From: Tolypothrix tenuis PCC 7101
GTDB taxonomy: Bacteria; Cyanobacteriota; Cyanobacteriia; Cyanobacteriales; Nostocaceae
NCBI RefSeq assembly: GCF_002368295.1
Contig: NZ_AP018248.1
Location: 4,496,500 to 4,560,499 of the forward strand
Direction of reading: 5' to 3'
Length of the DNA stretch: 64,000 bases
Part shown: one piece after another, positions 7,016 to 16,185 of the stretch
Layout of the letters: each line of letters begins with the position of its first letter
How positions within the stretch are numbered: the first letter of the stretch is position 1
Made by a program: the position numbers and the translations under genes
Notes under the pieces: model-generated
The model's input: only the letters and a program-made list of their open reading frames with translations
Database searches by the model: none
Told to the model about the DNA's origin: nothing

Positions 7016-9679
7016 CTAATTGCTAGAACAGCTAGCTGAATTGAGTCCAGAACTATGAGGAGTAGTGGCTGGTGCGTTTGCTGTTAATAACATTTCGCCT
7101 TGAGGAGTAATCACGAATCCCTGAGCTTCTACAATCTCATTGGCAGTCGGCGATGGTAAATTTATAGGAGTGGTAATCAACCCAGAGCGATCGCTGTTTG
7201 TGAGAATCGGAACTGTTTGGATATCTTCTAAAACTGTTTCACTCCCCAATGCTACCTCTGGATTTTGGGGTAAACCACCCCTTCCAGTCACAACGAAACG
7301 GCTAGATTGACTGGCTTGATTCCGACCACAGCCTTGAGTAATTAATGATGAAGCATCATTTGGCTGTACTGGTAAGGTAACAATCCCTTTGCTAGGGTCA
7401 ACAGCTAGAGTTTTAATTTCTACAGCACCATTTAACCCAAACTGAGAACTAGCTGTAATATCGCTTTGAGGTGTGAGTTGCGGACGAAATTCAATACCAA
7501 AAATACCTTGAGTTGTAATTTGAACATTCCCCCCTTGACCTTGAATTGCATTAGCTGTGATGTCACTATTTTCTGCAGCTGCTAATAAATTTGCACTAAT
7601 AGTAATATTGCCACCATTGCCATTACCACCTGTAGCATCAGTAGTAATTTTGCTACCGTTACGCATTAATAAAATATCTTTTATTTGTAAAGTAATATTG
7701 CCTCCTTCACCTGATTTAGTCGTGGCTTGAATTCCACCTGCATCCTGTAGCGGGTTACCTGCATTATCAAGCAAGATTGAGTTAGCGTTAATGTTAATGT
7801 TGCCACCTTTACCCAATCCTTCATTATCAACACTTACTCTAGCTCCTGCTTGAACTAAGAATTTGCCTGTATTAATTTCTACGTTGCCGGCATCGTTTTT
7901 ATTATTAATATTTATAACATTCGCAAATAGGCTACTAAATATGAAATTGGCATCAGTTTTGGGGTCTAATGGTTTGTTTTCAGGCAGTCCAGTACCTAAT
8001 AACTGAATCAAGTTTGTGGCATTAATATTCATTGTGCCCACCTTACCCAACCCCTGTGTGCCTACACTAATTCTGGCTCCATTTTGGACGATTAAATTAT
8101 TGGTATTAATTGTTAAATTTCCGGCATCGCCTATAGAATGATGATCCCCACTACTAAACACACCTCCTGCATACCTATTAATGGTAGAAACCCCATCGAC
8201 ATTGATATAATCACTGGCATTAAGAATGATATTTCCACCATTTCCCTCAGCCAATGTTCCAGAAAAAATTTGCGCTCCATCACTAATTATTAGCTGTCCA
8301 GTATTAACTATTAAATCGCCTGCTTTTCCGCTACCTTCTTGAACTGAAGTATACAAACCACTAGCGAGAATATCAGCAGGTGAAACACCTAATAATTCAA
8401 CGGATTTTGTGGCATTGACTGTTAAATTGCCGCCTTTGGCATTACTCAAAGTTGCAGCAGATAGTTGTGCTCCATTTTTAACAGTTAACTTACCAGTATT
8501 AACAGTTAAATTCCCCCCAGCACCATGACCGAATGTATCTGTTACTAACCCAGTCGCCACAGCTTGATTTAATGAGTCAATACCACTCAGTTCAATTGTA
8601 TCCGCAGCATTAATAGTTATATCTCCTCCCTTGCCGAAGGAGTCAGGTAAAGTGACTGTCGAGATTCGAGCTTCACCTTCAACCTGAAGTTTGTTAGTAT
8701 TGATGGTGATTCCTAAGCTATCACCACTGCCATTGTTTTCTGCAAACAACCCATCTGTAAAGGTTTGAGTATTGCGATCGCTTTTGACAATCACCGCATC
8801 TGAAGCATTTAAAAGCAAGTTTGCGCCTGAAATTTCACCTAGTGTAAAAGTAGATATGCGAGAGTTCTCAATAGTTAAATTTTTTCCTGTGAGTTGAATA
8901 CTACCGCCACCACTGCCGCTAGTTGTGACCAAACTATTATTACTAATTAATATATTAGCCCTCGCCAAATCCTGAGGAAAACTCAATTGTGGCTGGCTTC
9001 CTGTCAAAGAAAGCTCAACCATTCCTGAATCTGCTACTCCACCTAATTCAATATGACCGCTATTGGCAATTAATTTACTGTTATTGATAGTCAAATCGCC
9101 ACCAATTAAAGCTAGCATTTGATATTTTGAAATTGTTAGATTAGCGCCATTGACTTCAATAGATGAGGATTTACTGCCATACTGTAATCCTATAGGAACG
9201 CTGACAGTTAGTAAGGGCGGATTTGCATCAGTTGATGTATGAAATTCTTTACCATCAGCAAATTTTATACTATTGGCTGTAGTTGCGAAAAATGAACCAC
9301 CAATGTCTAATTTTGCATGAGAACCAAAGATAATTCCATTAGGATTAATTAAAAAAAGATTAGCTTTACCAAGAGTCCGAATTCTGCCATCGATCAAGGA
9401 AGGCTCTAGACTAGTAACACGACTAATAATATTTTGAATCGAGAGATTATTATTAAAATTAGCAGACCCACCAGTTGGTACAGAAAATTGGCTAAAACTA
9501 TGAAAAAGATTGCCTCCAACTTGGCTACCACCATTAATCGTGAAATTGAGGCTATCCCTAGATTTAACTATTGTAGGTAAAGTACCATCGGCTGCAATCT
9601 GAGCATCACAAGTTTGTGCAAATGTGAGACTGCAAATACTAAATATTCCCGCAATACTAATAGCACCATACCAATTCAT
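7016..9679 (-). CDS. Filamentous haemagglutinin-type secreted protein (two-partner secretion TpsA-like)
   Basis: About 887 residues from the ATG at 9679. A signal peptide (NWYGAISIAGIFSICSLTFAQTCDAQ) is followed by the TPS secretion domain (INGGSQVGGNLFHSFSQF, NIISRVTSLEPSLIDGRI, NLFLINPNGIIFG). A long parallel beta-helix of repeats then follows (GGNITINA..., GAGGNLTVNTGKLTV...). The C-terminus carries the cyanobacterial signature QGCGRNQASQSSRFVVTGRGG. Such proteins are exported through a TpsB outer-membrane pore and act at the cell surface, often in adhesion. No TpsB is in this window. The frame stays open upstream to 9922 (81 more codons), but its far end overlaps a dispersed repeat (9898-9925), so the start at 9679 is preferred. 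An extended signal region remains possible. Confidence 0.88.
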   Translation of the reverse strand: MNWYGAISIAGIFSICSLTFAQTCDAQIAADGTLPTIVKSRDSLNFTINGGSQVGGNLFHSFSQFSVPTGGSANFNNNLSIQNIISRVTSLEPSLIDGRIRTLGKANLFLINPNGIIFGSHAKLDIGGSFFATTANSIKFADGKEFHTSTDANPPLLTVSVPIGLQYGSKSSSIEVNGANLTISKYQMLALIGGDLTINNSKLIANSGHIELGGVADSGMVELSLTGSQPQLSFPQDLARANILISNNSLVTTSGSGGGSIQLTGKNLTIENSRISTFTLGEISGANLLLNASDAVIVKSDRNTQTFTDGLFAENNGSGDSLGITINTNKLQVEGEARISTVTLPDSFGKGGDITINAADTIELSGIDSLNQAVATGLVTDTFGHGAGGNLTVNTGKLTVKNGAQLSAATLSNAKGGNLTVNATKSVELLGVSPADILASGLYTSVQEGSGKAGDLIVNTGQLIISDGAQIFSGTLAEGNGGNIILNASDYINVDGVSTINRYAGGVFSSGDHHSIGDAGNLTINTNNLIVQNGARISVGTQGLGKVGTMNINATNLIQLLGTGLPENKPLDPKTDANFIFSSLFANVININNKNDAGNVEINTGKFLVQAGARVSVDNEGLGKGGNININANSILLDNAGNPLQDAGGIQATTKSGEGGNITLQIKDILLMRNGSKITTDATGGNGNGGNITISANLLAAAENSDITANAIQGQGGNVQITTQGIFGIEFRPQLTPQSDITASSQFGLNGAVEIKTLAVDPSKGIVTLPVQPNDASSLITQGCGRNQASQSSRFVVTGRGGLPQNPEVALGSETVLEDIQTVPILTNSDRSGLITTPINLPSPTANEIVEAQGFVITPQGEMLLTANAPATTPHSSGLNSASCSSN

Positions 9680-9897
9680 AAAAGTAAAATTTATTAAAGT
9701 CTTGAATTGCCTTTCCCTCAGTATTCCCGGAATACCTGAAACTATTGCAAGCAACAGAGGCAAAAGTAAAAAGACTCTTTTAGGGATTTTATGGCTAATT
9801 TTCGCGGAAATCTTGATGATTACGTGATAGAAAGAGCTAAGACTGTAAAAATTGTCCTCAATGATGATTCGAGACAATTTATAAAGCAAATCTTCAG

Positions 9898-9925
9898 GGT
9901 GCGTTGTGCTGTGCGACAACACACC
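9898..9925. repeat. Dispersed repeat (GCGACAACACACC family)
   Basis: GGGTGCGTTGTGCTG followed by TGCGACAACACACC. Closely related copies occur at 39089-39120 and 39396-39428. It lies just upstream of the haemagglutinin-like gene, and translating it would create a spurious N-terminus. Confidence 0.75.
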
Positions 9926-10122
9926 AGTACAGCATCTATAAATTCGTGATGCATTACGCTAACGTACCCTACTCAACTAATAAATTACCGCATCCAAGCT
10001 GCAAACGGATAATTACTGTCAGATCAATTGGCTGTTGTTGGCTTTAATTTTGGTGATCAAAGCCGCTTGAAAAATACAAAGACATTGGGTTGTCAAAAAC
10101 TCTGAGAAGCTGTTCCCCGCGC

Positions 10123-11232
10123 CTAGCGACTAAGATAACAATGACAATCTGGCTTCTCAATTAGTGATTCTACTAGAGCATTCAGGGCTGTAGCTGCTAA
10201 CAAACCGCCACCTACAGTCCCTTCTACTGTAATAAAAGGTATCGGTTGTTGCAGCAAAAGCCGCTTGGCTGCGGGAGCATGACTAAAGCCAATAGGCATT
10301 CCAATCACTAATGCAGGTTGAATTTGTTGATTATTTATAGCTTCGCAAATTTCCACCAGCACCGAAGGCGCATAACCAATTACCACAATACAACCTGTGG
10401 TGAGTTGCTGTAATTTCTCCCGCCATTTTTGCTGTTCCCAAAAAGCCAGTTCTGCTTCTGTGGCTGTTGTAATGTGGGGATTATCAATCAATGTTTCTAC
10501 TGGACAACCTAAATGGACTAATCTCGTATTATCAAGAGCAGCCGCTACTGTAGGAATATCAACTACAATTTGACAATTTGCAGAGAGAGCTTGACGACTA
10601 GCTGCGATCGCATCTTTACTGAGCTTGACAAATGATACCAAACTGACATCACCACAAGCTAATACTAGTTGGGAAATCAGGTGTTGTTCAATCTCGGAAC
10701 GTTCAGATAAGTCAGGTAACAACCTCTGCAAAGATTCTGCAAAAGCTTCTGGGTGAGTATGAATTTCTGCATCCAAGCCACTCCACAGTTGTTCTAATCC
10801 CCCCAATCCCGTTTGGGTTTCAACTTCCAGTAACTTCAGTTGTGCTAAAACTTCCGCTTGGGTATTTTGACAATGCTGATCCCGTCCTAATAAACCTTCC
10901 AATGCGGATGCTGTTTGTCGCAGTTGGGAAATTTGCTGCATGACTGCGCGATACTGCTTTTGCAATTGTGCCATCAAGGTTTTTGTGGTGTCTGCTTCTG
11001 GTTCTACTTCCAGAATTTGCTGGATGTGGTTGAGTTGAAACCCTTGCTGCTTCAAAGCCACAATCCGTTGCAGCCTAATCACATCCTTCTCAGTATAAAG
11101 GCGATAATTGCTAGGCGATCGCACTGGTTGCGGTAGTAATCCTAATTGATGGTAATGACGCACCATCCGCGGAGTAATCCCCCCACCCACAGCATCAGTA
11201 AGTTCTTTAATGGTTAAGCAACCAGTATTCAT
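10123..11232 (-). CDS. coaR: Cobalt-responsive MerR-type activator CoaR (MerR plus precorrin-8X methylmutase-like domain)
   Basis: 369 residues. The N-terminal MerR helix-turn-helix (TIKELTDAVGGGITPRMVRHYHQLGLL, positions about 6-33) and dimerisation helix are followed by a CobH/CbiC-like domain (CIVVIGYAPSVLVEI, GMPIGFSHAPAAKRLL, TVEGTVGGGLLAATALNAL). The very C-terminus has Cys363-His364-Cys365, the motif reported as needed for cobalt sensing in Synechocystis CoaR. The family activates transcription of the cobalt exporter gene coaT when cobalt is in excess. Here coaT lies 1.9 kb away on the opposite strand with a suitable operator before it. In Synechocystis the two genes are directly divergent; here two unrelated genes are interposed, only 3 bases from coaR. 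Confidence 0.92.
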   Translation of the reverse strand: MNTGCLTIKELTDAVGGGITPRMVRHYHQLGLLPQPVRSPSNYRLYTEKDVIRLQRIVALKQQGFQLNHIQQILEVEPEADTTKTLMAQLQKQYRAVMQQISQLRQTASALEGLLGRDQHCQNTQAEVLAQLKLLEVETQTGLGGLEQLWSGLDAEIHTHPEAFAESLQRLLPDLSERSEIEQHLISQLVLACGDVSLVSFVKLSKDAIAASRQALSANCQIVVDIPTVAAALDNTRLVHLGCPVETLIDNPHITTATEAELAFWEQQKWREKLQQLTTGCIVVIGYAPSVLVEICEAINNQQIQPALVIGMPIGFSHAPAAKRLLLQQPIPFITVEGTVGGGLLAATALNALVESLIEKPDCHCYLSR

Positions 11233-11235
11233 GAT

Positions 11236-11778
11236 TTATTCCAACAACGGCAAAATTCTTTTTAGTTCTCCACAAGCCGCCTGAAGTGATGATGGTGCAT
11301 TTGCATCCAAGCCTTGGTAACACTGATTTACTAAGCTTTCAACATAGGGCTTACAAGCTGACTCATTTTTGGTAAATTTTGAATATTCTGTTTCTTCGTC
11401 AACAGCTTCTCCCTGTAAATAATGTATCCAAGTTTCAATATTTCTTTTAGGTATAAAGATTGCTATGGCTTCTTGAGGCTGGCGAATTTGCTGGGAATCT
11501 GCTATTAATGCATCATCTAATTGCTTTAGCCTTTTCTCTATCGTTTCTTTATCAGCATCAATCAATACTACTAATATGACTGAAAGATAGTTCTTACTTC
11601 GGTAGGCTTTCACCTCTGCGGCATAACTATCTCTGACAAACTGTTCTCCTGCACCTTTGAGACAAAAATTAGCTCTGATGTTGCCAGTAAAACCACGTTT
11701 TTTTAGAAAATGGCGAGCAAAAACTTCTTGTTGCCTATCTTCACATAGAAGAACAATCTGTACTCTACGCTGGTTCAT
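11236..11778 (-). CDS. Toprim/OLD-like small protein partnered with the AAA ATPase
   Basis: About 180 residues. The ATG at 11778 is chosen because GGGGA lies about 8 bases upstream; a TTG at 11796 is the alternative. It overlaps the end of the ATPase gene by about 14 bases, so the two are translationally coupled. Visible features are an N-terminal strand with an acidic residue (VQIVLLCEDRQQEVFARHFL), then VILVVLIDADKETIEKR and IAIFIPKRNIETWIHYL. The Glu, the Asp-x-Asp and the Arg-x-x-Glu-x-Trp pattern resemble Toprim or DUF4276-type nucleases that pair with ABC-like AAA ATPases in defence systems. I infer a nuclease partner; catalysis is unproven. Confidence 0.6.
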   Translation of the reverse strand: MNQRRVQIVLLCEDRQQEVFARHFLKKRGFTGNIRANFCLKGAGEQFVRDSYAAEVKAYRSKNYLSVILVVLIDADKETIEKRLKQLDDALIADSQQIRQPQEAIAIFIPKRNIETWIHYLQGEAVDEETEYSKFTKNESACKPYVESLVNQCYQGLDANAPSSLQAACGELKRILPLLE

Positions 11779-12883
11779 ACAGCCATCCCCGTGCAATTAG
11801 TTCAGAAATGGGTAATCCAGTATTCTCTGCCATTTCATGACTAATTTTTTTCACTCTTACTGGTGCATTACTTTGACGCTCAAACCAATACCCTACCGGT
11901 GATGCTAAAAGATAATTAATTAGTTCTGGATGATGAGAAATTAGCAAAGCCTGCAATTTTTGCTCACTACAAAAGTCATAAAGTTGTACTAGCCAAGGTT
12001 GGATTTCTGGAAGCGCTAAAAAATTTTCCGGTTCATCTATACAGAGTGTATAATCTTGGGATTGAGTACAGTACAAAAAAGAATAAAGAGCAAAAAGTGC
12101 TTTTTGTCCATCTGATAATTCACTCAAACGATACTCAATAACTTCTTTCTCATCTTTACTGGTTAAAAATTGCAATTTTAAAATTACATATTCTTCACTA
12201 ATTTTTTCAAATCTAAAACCTATAAATCCATCTATTATTTTTTTTAGCGAATCAATTAATTCCGGCAGTTTATCTTTGTCATGAGTAATATAGCGATACC
12301 AAGAAACAAAGTTTTCCATTCTCCAATCTAGTTCAATTTCCTCTTGCCTACTGCCATTTTTCATATTGATTGGAATAATCTGAACAATAATTAATCGTTT
12401 TATTCTATTTTGAAACCACTTCAATTTTGTATTGCCACTTTCTATTAGTAAAAGTATGGCGGAATGGGAGGTAGGAAATGGAAATTCAGACAAGGATGAA
12501 TTATCATCTCTAACAAGTTGACCTTTGCCATTTTCAATATTTAATAAAAGTTGATTATTAAAGTATAGACGCTCATGCTGAACATAACAATTATGCTGAG
12601 TATAATGTTCAATAGCCAGTTCATATTTATAATTACCACCATTTCCAGAAACTTCTAACTCAAAACGTTGAATTAGTAAATTCTGCCAGCGTGTACAGTC
12701 AGAAGATTTAAACACCTCTCCTGCATCACAATGAATTGTTAAAAATGCTTGAATTTTTCTCAAAGATTCAAAAACAGTGGACTTACCTGAACCATTACCA
12801 CCAAGAAACAGATTAATTGAGTCAAAATTAAGCTCAAAATTTACTAAGCCTCGAAAGTTATCAATATAGATTCGCTTTAACAT
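11765..12883 (-). CDS. AAA (SMC/ABC-like, AAA_21) ATPase
   Basis: 372 residues. The N-terminus IDNFRGLVNFELNF is typical of RecF/OLD-type ATPases. Walker A is GGNGSGKSTVFESL at about residue 29, the ABC signature is LSDGQKALFALYSFL, Walker B is YTLCIDEPENFLALPE, and the switch histidines are in ALLISHHPELINYL. There is no Toprim domain in this chain; it is supplied by the overlapping downstream gene. This two-gene layout (ATPase plus small Toprim-like protein) recalls anti-phage pairs such as PARIS or RloA/RloB, but I cannot assign it to a named system. It sits between coaR and coaT, and its promoter must lie in the intergenic region shared with coaT. Confidence 0.8.
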   Translation of the reverse strand: MLKRIYIDNFRGLVNFELNFDSINLFLGGNGSGKSTVFESLRKIQAFLTIHCDAGEVFKSSDCTRWQNLLIQRFELEVSGNGGNYKYELAIEHYTQHNCYVQHERLYFNNQLLLNIENGKGQLVRDDNSSLSEFPFPTSHSAILLLIESGNTKLKWFQNRIKRLIIVQIIPINMKNGSRQEEIELDWRMENFVSWYRYITHDKDKLPELIDSLKKIIDGFIGFRFEKISEEYVILKLQFLTSKDEKEVIEYRLSELSDGQKALFALYSFLYCTQSQDYTLCIDEPENFLALPEIQPWLVQLYDFCSEQKLQALLISHHPELINYLLASPVGYWFERQSNAPVRVKKISHEMAENTGLPISELIARGWLYEPA

Positions 12884-13070
12884 AAATCGTTTTCATCCCA
12901 ATGCAACAACAACAATAAACTTTCTGGGCGACTGCAAGCCATGCGTCACTTGTTACAAGTTAGGGAATGCTTACACAGACAAAATCTATGTGTAATTTGT
13001 TTGTACAAGTCCCGTAATTTCTCATCACTAGGGCTAGACGCAAAATATGAGACTCGCCATAGTCAACTCC

Positions 13071-13110
13071 CACACTGTTGACATTAACATTAATGTCAAC
13101 GTTTAGTGTG
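13071..13110 (+). promoter_or_regulatory. coaT operator-promoter with CoaR-type palindrome
   Basis: A perfect inverted repeat GTTGACATTA (13077-13086) and TAATGTCAAC (13091-13100) with spacer ACAT is flanked by outer arms CACACT (13071-13076) and AGTGTG (13105-13110). A -35 box TTGACA (13078-13083) is followed 20 bases later by a poor -10-like TAGTGT (13104-13109). The overlong spacing containing a dyad is how MerR-family activators work. A further inverted GTCAAC half-site lies at 13062. coaT starts at 13138. Confidence 0.8.
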
Positions 13111-13137
13111 AGATAGTCCGCTTAGTTTCTCAATCTC

Positions 13138-15060
13138 ATGCTCTACCCACAGCATTTAACCAAATTCACCAAAGAACATGGAGATACCTTAGCAGCCTTA
13201 GTTTGTGGAGTGCTGTTATTTCTGGGCTGGTTCACCTTGCATCTTGGCTGGCTGGGATGGGCAATGTTGTTATTAACCGCAGCTTACGTGATTGGTGGTT
13301 ATGAAAGCGCCCGTGAGGGGTTAACTACCCTAGTCAAGGAAAAACAACTGGATGTAGATTTGCTGATGATTGTGGCAGCGCTTGGTGCTGCTAGCTTGGG
13401 CTTATGGCGCAGGGAATACCACTTAATTATTGATGGGGCTATTTTAATTTTGATTTTTGCGATTAGTGGCGCATTAGAAGGCTACGCGATGCGGCGAACT
13501 GAACGCAGTATTCGCAGTTTGATGAGTCTGACTCCAGATACAGCTAGGATTTTACGTCAAGGAAGAGAAGAGTTAGTTCCCATTCACCAGTTACAGGTAG
13601 GGGATGAAATTATTGTCAAGCCAGGGGAGTTAATTCCTACTGATGCTTTAATTGTCTCTGGCTATAGCACCCTCAATCAGGCGGCGATTACAGGCGAGTC
13701 TTTACCTGTAGAGAAGACAGTCAACGATGAAGTTTTTGCGGGGACAATCAACGGCTATGGGGCGCTGAAGCTAAAGTTACATAAGCCAGCCAGCAGCAGT
13801 TTGATTCAACGGGTGATTCGGTTAGTCGAACAAGCACAAACAGAAGCACCGCCTTCCCAAGAATTTATTGAGCGATTTGAACGGAAATATGCGCTAATAA
13901 TTGTCACTTTGGGCGTATTTCTGGCAATTATGCCGCCATTTATTTGGGGTTGGGATTGGGAAACCACAATTTACCGGGCGCTGACATTTTTGGTAGTAGC
14001 TTCTCCCTGCGCTTTGATGGCTGCTATTATGCCTACACTGCTGTCAGCAATCGCCAATGGTGCCAGACAGGGGATTTTGTTTAAAAATGGTGCCCAATTA
14101 GAAAAGATTGGCCAAGTAAGAGCGATCGCATTCGATAAAACTGGTACTTTGACAACAGGGGAGTTACAAGTCTGTGAAGTAATACCTTATGGTAAATACT
14201 CGCAAACTGATGTGTTAACAGCCGCCGCCTCTCTAGAATCATACTCAGAACATCCTATTGGTAAAGCTATTGTGCAGGCAGCAGCAAATATAGATTGGGT
14301 GGGCGCACTGGAAGTGCAAGCTATCCCAGGAAAGGGAATTAGCGGTATTATTCAAGACCAACAGGTAATGGTGGGAAATGCTGCTTTTATTGGGGAGTAT
14401 GTGCCAGAATTACCCCAGGATTTGCAGAATTTAACTCAATTTTGGGAACAAGAAGGTAAGACAGTTGTGTGGGTAGCCCAAACCAGAAGAGAAGATGGTT
14501 ATGAGATTGTGGGTGCCCTCGCTATTGCAGATATGGTACGTACAGAAGCAGCCGAAACAATTAAACGCTTAAGAAAGTTGGGTGTTGCCGAGATTGTGAT
14601 GATTACCGGGGATAATCAGCGAACTGCCCATAGTGTTGCACAAGCTGTGGGTATTGATCGCGTGTATGCTGAACTGTTACCAGAAGACAAGCTATCTGTA
14701 ATTAGTGATTTACAGCAAAAATATCAAACAGTGGCAATGGTAGGCGATGGGATCAATGATGCACCAGCCCTCGCCCAGGCTTCTGTGGGTATTGCAATGG
14801 GTGTGGCTGGTAGTGATGTGGCACTAGAAACAGCCGATGTTGTCCTCATGGCCGATAAATTAGAGAAAATTGCTGTAGCTATGCATTTAGGTAGGCGATC
14901 GCAAAGTATAGTCAAACAAAATATCGTCGTCGCCTTGGGTTTTATTCTGCTGCTACTCATCGGTAACTTTCTCGGCAATATTAACTTACCCATCGGCGTG
15001 ATTGGGCATGAAGGCTCTACAGTATTAGTAACTTTAAGCGGCTTAAGACTTTTGAAGTAA
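13138..15060 (+). CDS. coaT: Cobalt-exporting P1B-4 ATPase CoaT
   Basis: 640 residues, the usual size of CoaT. It pumps cobalt (possibly zinc) out across the plasma membrane using ATP. P1B-4 hallmarks are an SPC triplet in the sixth membrane helix (VVASPCALMAA, about residue 289) and HEGST in the last helix (about residue 623). General P-type motifs are TGESLPVEK (actuator TGES), DKTGT with phosphorylated Asp333, SEHPIGKAI (HP motif), and GDGINDAPALA. There is no N-terminal heavy-metal-associated domain, as expected for this class. The start ATG lies 28 bases after the predicted -10. The MerR activator CoaR is encoded 1.9 kb upstream in the opposite direction. Confidence 0.93.
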   Translation: MLYPQHLTKFTKEHGDTLAALVCGVLLFLGWFTLHLGWLGWAMLLLTAAYVIGGYESAREGLTTLVKEKQLDVDLLMIVAALGAASLGLWRREYHLIIDGAILILIFAISGALEGYAMRRTERSIRSLMSLTPDTARILRQGREELVPIHQLQVGDEIIVKPGELIPTDALIVSGYSTLNQAAITGESLPVEKTVNDEVFAGTINGYGALKLKLHKPASSSLIQRVIRLVEQAQTEAPPSQEFIERFERKYALIIVTLGVFLAIMPPFIWGWDWETTIYRALTFLVVASPCALMAAIMPTLLSAIANGARQGILFKNGAQLEKIGQVRAIAFDKTGTLTTGELQVCEVIPYGKYSQTDVLTAAASLESYSEHPIGKAIVQAAANIDWVGALEVQAIPGKGISGIIQDQQVMVGNAAFIGEYVPELPQDLQNLTQFWEQEGKTVVWVAQTRREDGYEIVGALAIADMVRTEAAETIKRLRKLGVAEIVMITGDNQRTAHSVAQAVGIDRVYAELLPEDKLSVISDLQQKYQTVAMVGDGINDAPALAQASVGIAMGVAGSDVALETADVVLMADKLEKIAVAMHLGRRSQSIVKQNIVVALGFILLLLIGNFLGNINLPIGVIGHEGSTVLVTLSGLRLLK

Positions 15061-16185
15061 TCCGTAATGGAGCGATCGCAATTAGTAGTAGTAGTGTGGG
15101 CAATGCCCACTACATCAGAATCATCTGCAATTGAAAGGTAGAGAATGGCTATTCTATACTCATTTCAGCGGTTTTAAACTGCTTTAATGAGTGTAGATTT
15201 TACTTTTACGCACTATTCAAAAGCTAAACGCCAAAACTACTGTCTTGATGGCTATTTTGCTGTTGAAAATTGAGAATATAAGGTTAATTTACGTTAATAT
15301 GTATTATTCGATATTAGGAGTCAAAAATATTTTTGTTACCTAGTCAATATTACTGTTGTATTGCTTTAATCATCGCCCTAATATTTGGCAAATATCCTAA
15401 TAAATTATCAATGAATTAACGAGGAGGCTGGTATCACATTTTATCGGTAGAAAATATAAATTAAAAGCCAAAATTATTTATCAGGTCAATTAATCATGAA
15501 TATCTATATAACCTTACAGTTAAAAAGGTAAATTATATAGCAGAGAGCCATATACTGAACTGTCACAAGACCACTAACCCAAAAGCTCAAGACGAACATA
15601 TAATACACACCTTAGATACGTTTTCAGCTATTTTTACTCCTAGCCGCCCACAATGGACTTTTAAATATATTTTAGTTAGTTCATTTTATATAAAATAAAC
15701 AAATATATAATTTTGTGGTTAGTCAATAGCGGCTTGAAACCGTTGATTCATCAGGTTTTAGATAAAAATTGCTGAAATGAACAGCAATTAAAAAAACTCA
15801 CCAGTTCGCTATGATATCTAAAATTTAATAATTATTACCTTTTTTGATGTCCAGGCTACTAAGTGAGCTTTTTAGTATTATTACTCAGTGAGCATTTTCT
15901 TGATTTAAAGTTGCATATTTATATTGTTGTGTTACGCTATTCAACCAAATCTATAGATTCGTGAAATTTGTATTATTAATGACTCATAACATGAGTTATT
16001 AAAAACACCTAACTATAGACAGATGAAATTGGGAACGTTGCTATTAGCAACAACGTCAATCCGCCCGTTAAGACTACAACCAAGTCTAGGCAATAAAGCT
16101 AGAGCGCAATTGCTCATTGAACTCTTGAAAATTGCATTTCATCCTGCCCCAACCTAACCTCTAAAAAACTTAGGTATGATTACTC
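15061..16185. other. 1.1-kb AT-rich intergenic region
   Basis: After coaT there is a small palindrome (TGGGCA-A-TGCCCA, about 15098-15110) that could act as a weak terminator, although no T-run follows. The rest is AT-rich with stops in all frames I read and no recognised tRNA or ncRNA. The promoter of the GH65 fusion gene should be near the right end. Confidence 0.4.

Noticed and set aside
14724..15110. Long reverse-strand frame inside coaT
   Set aside because: It is a shadow of the conserved coaT reading frame with no protein-family features.
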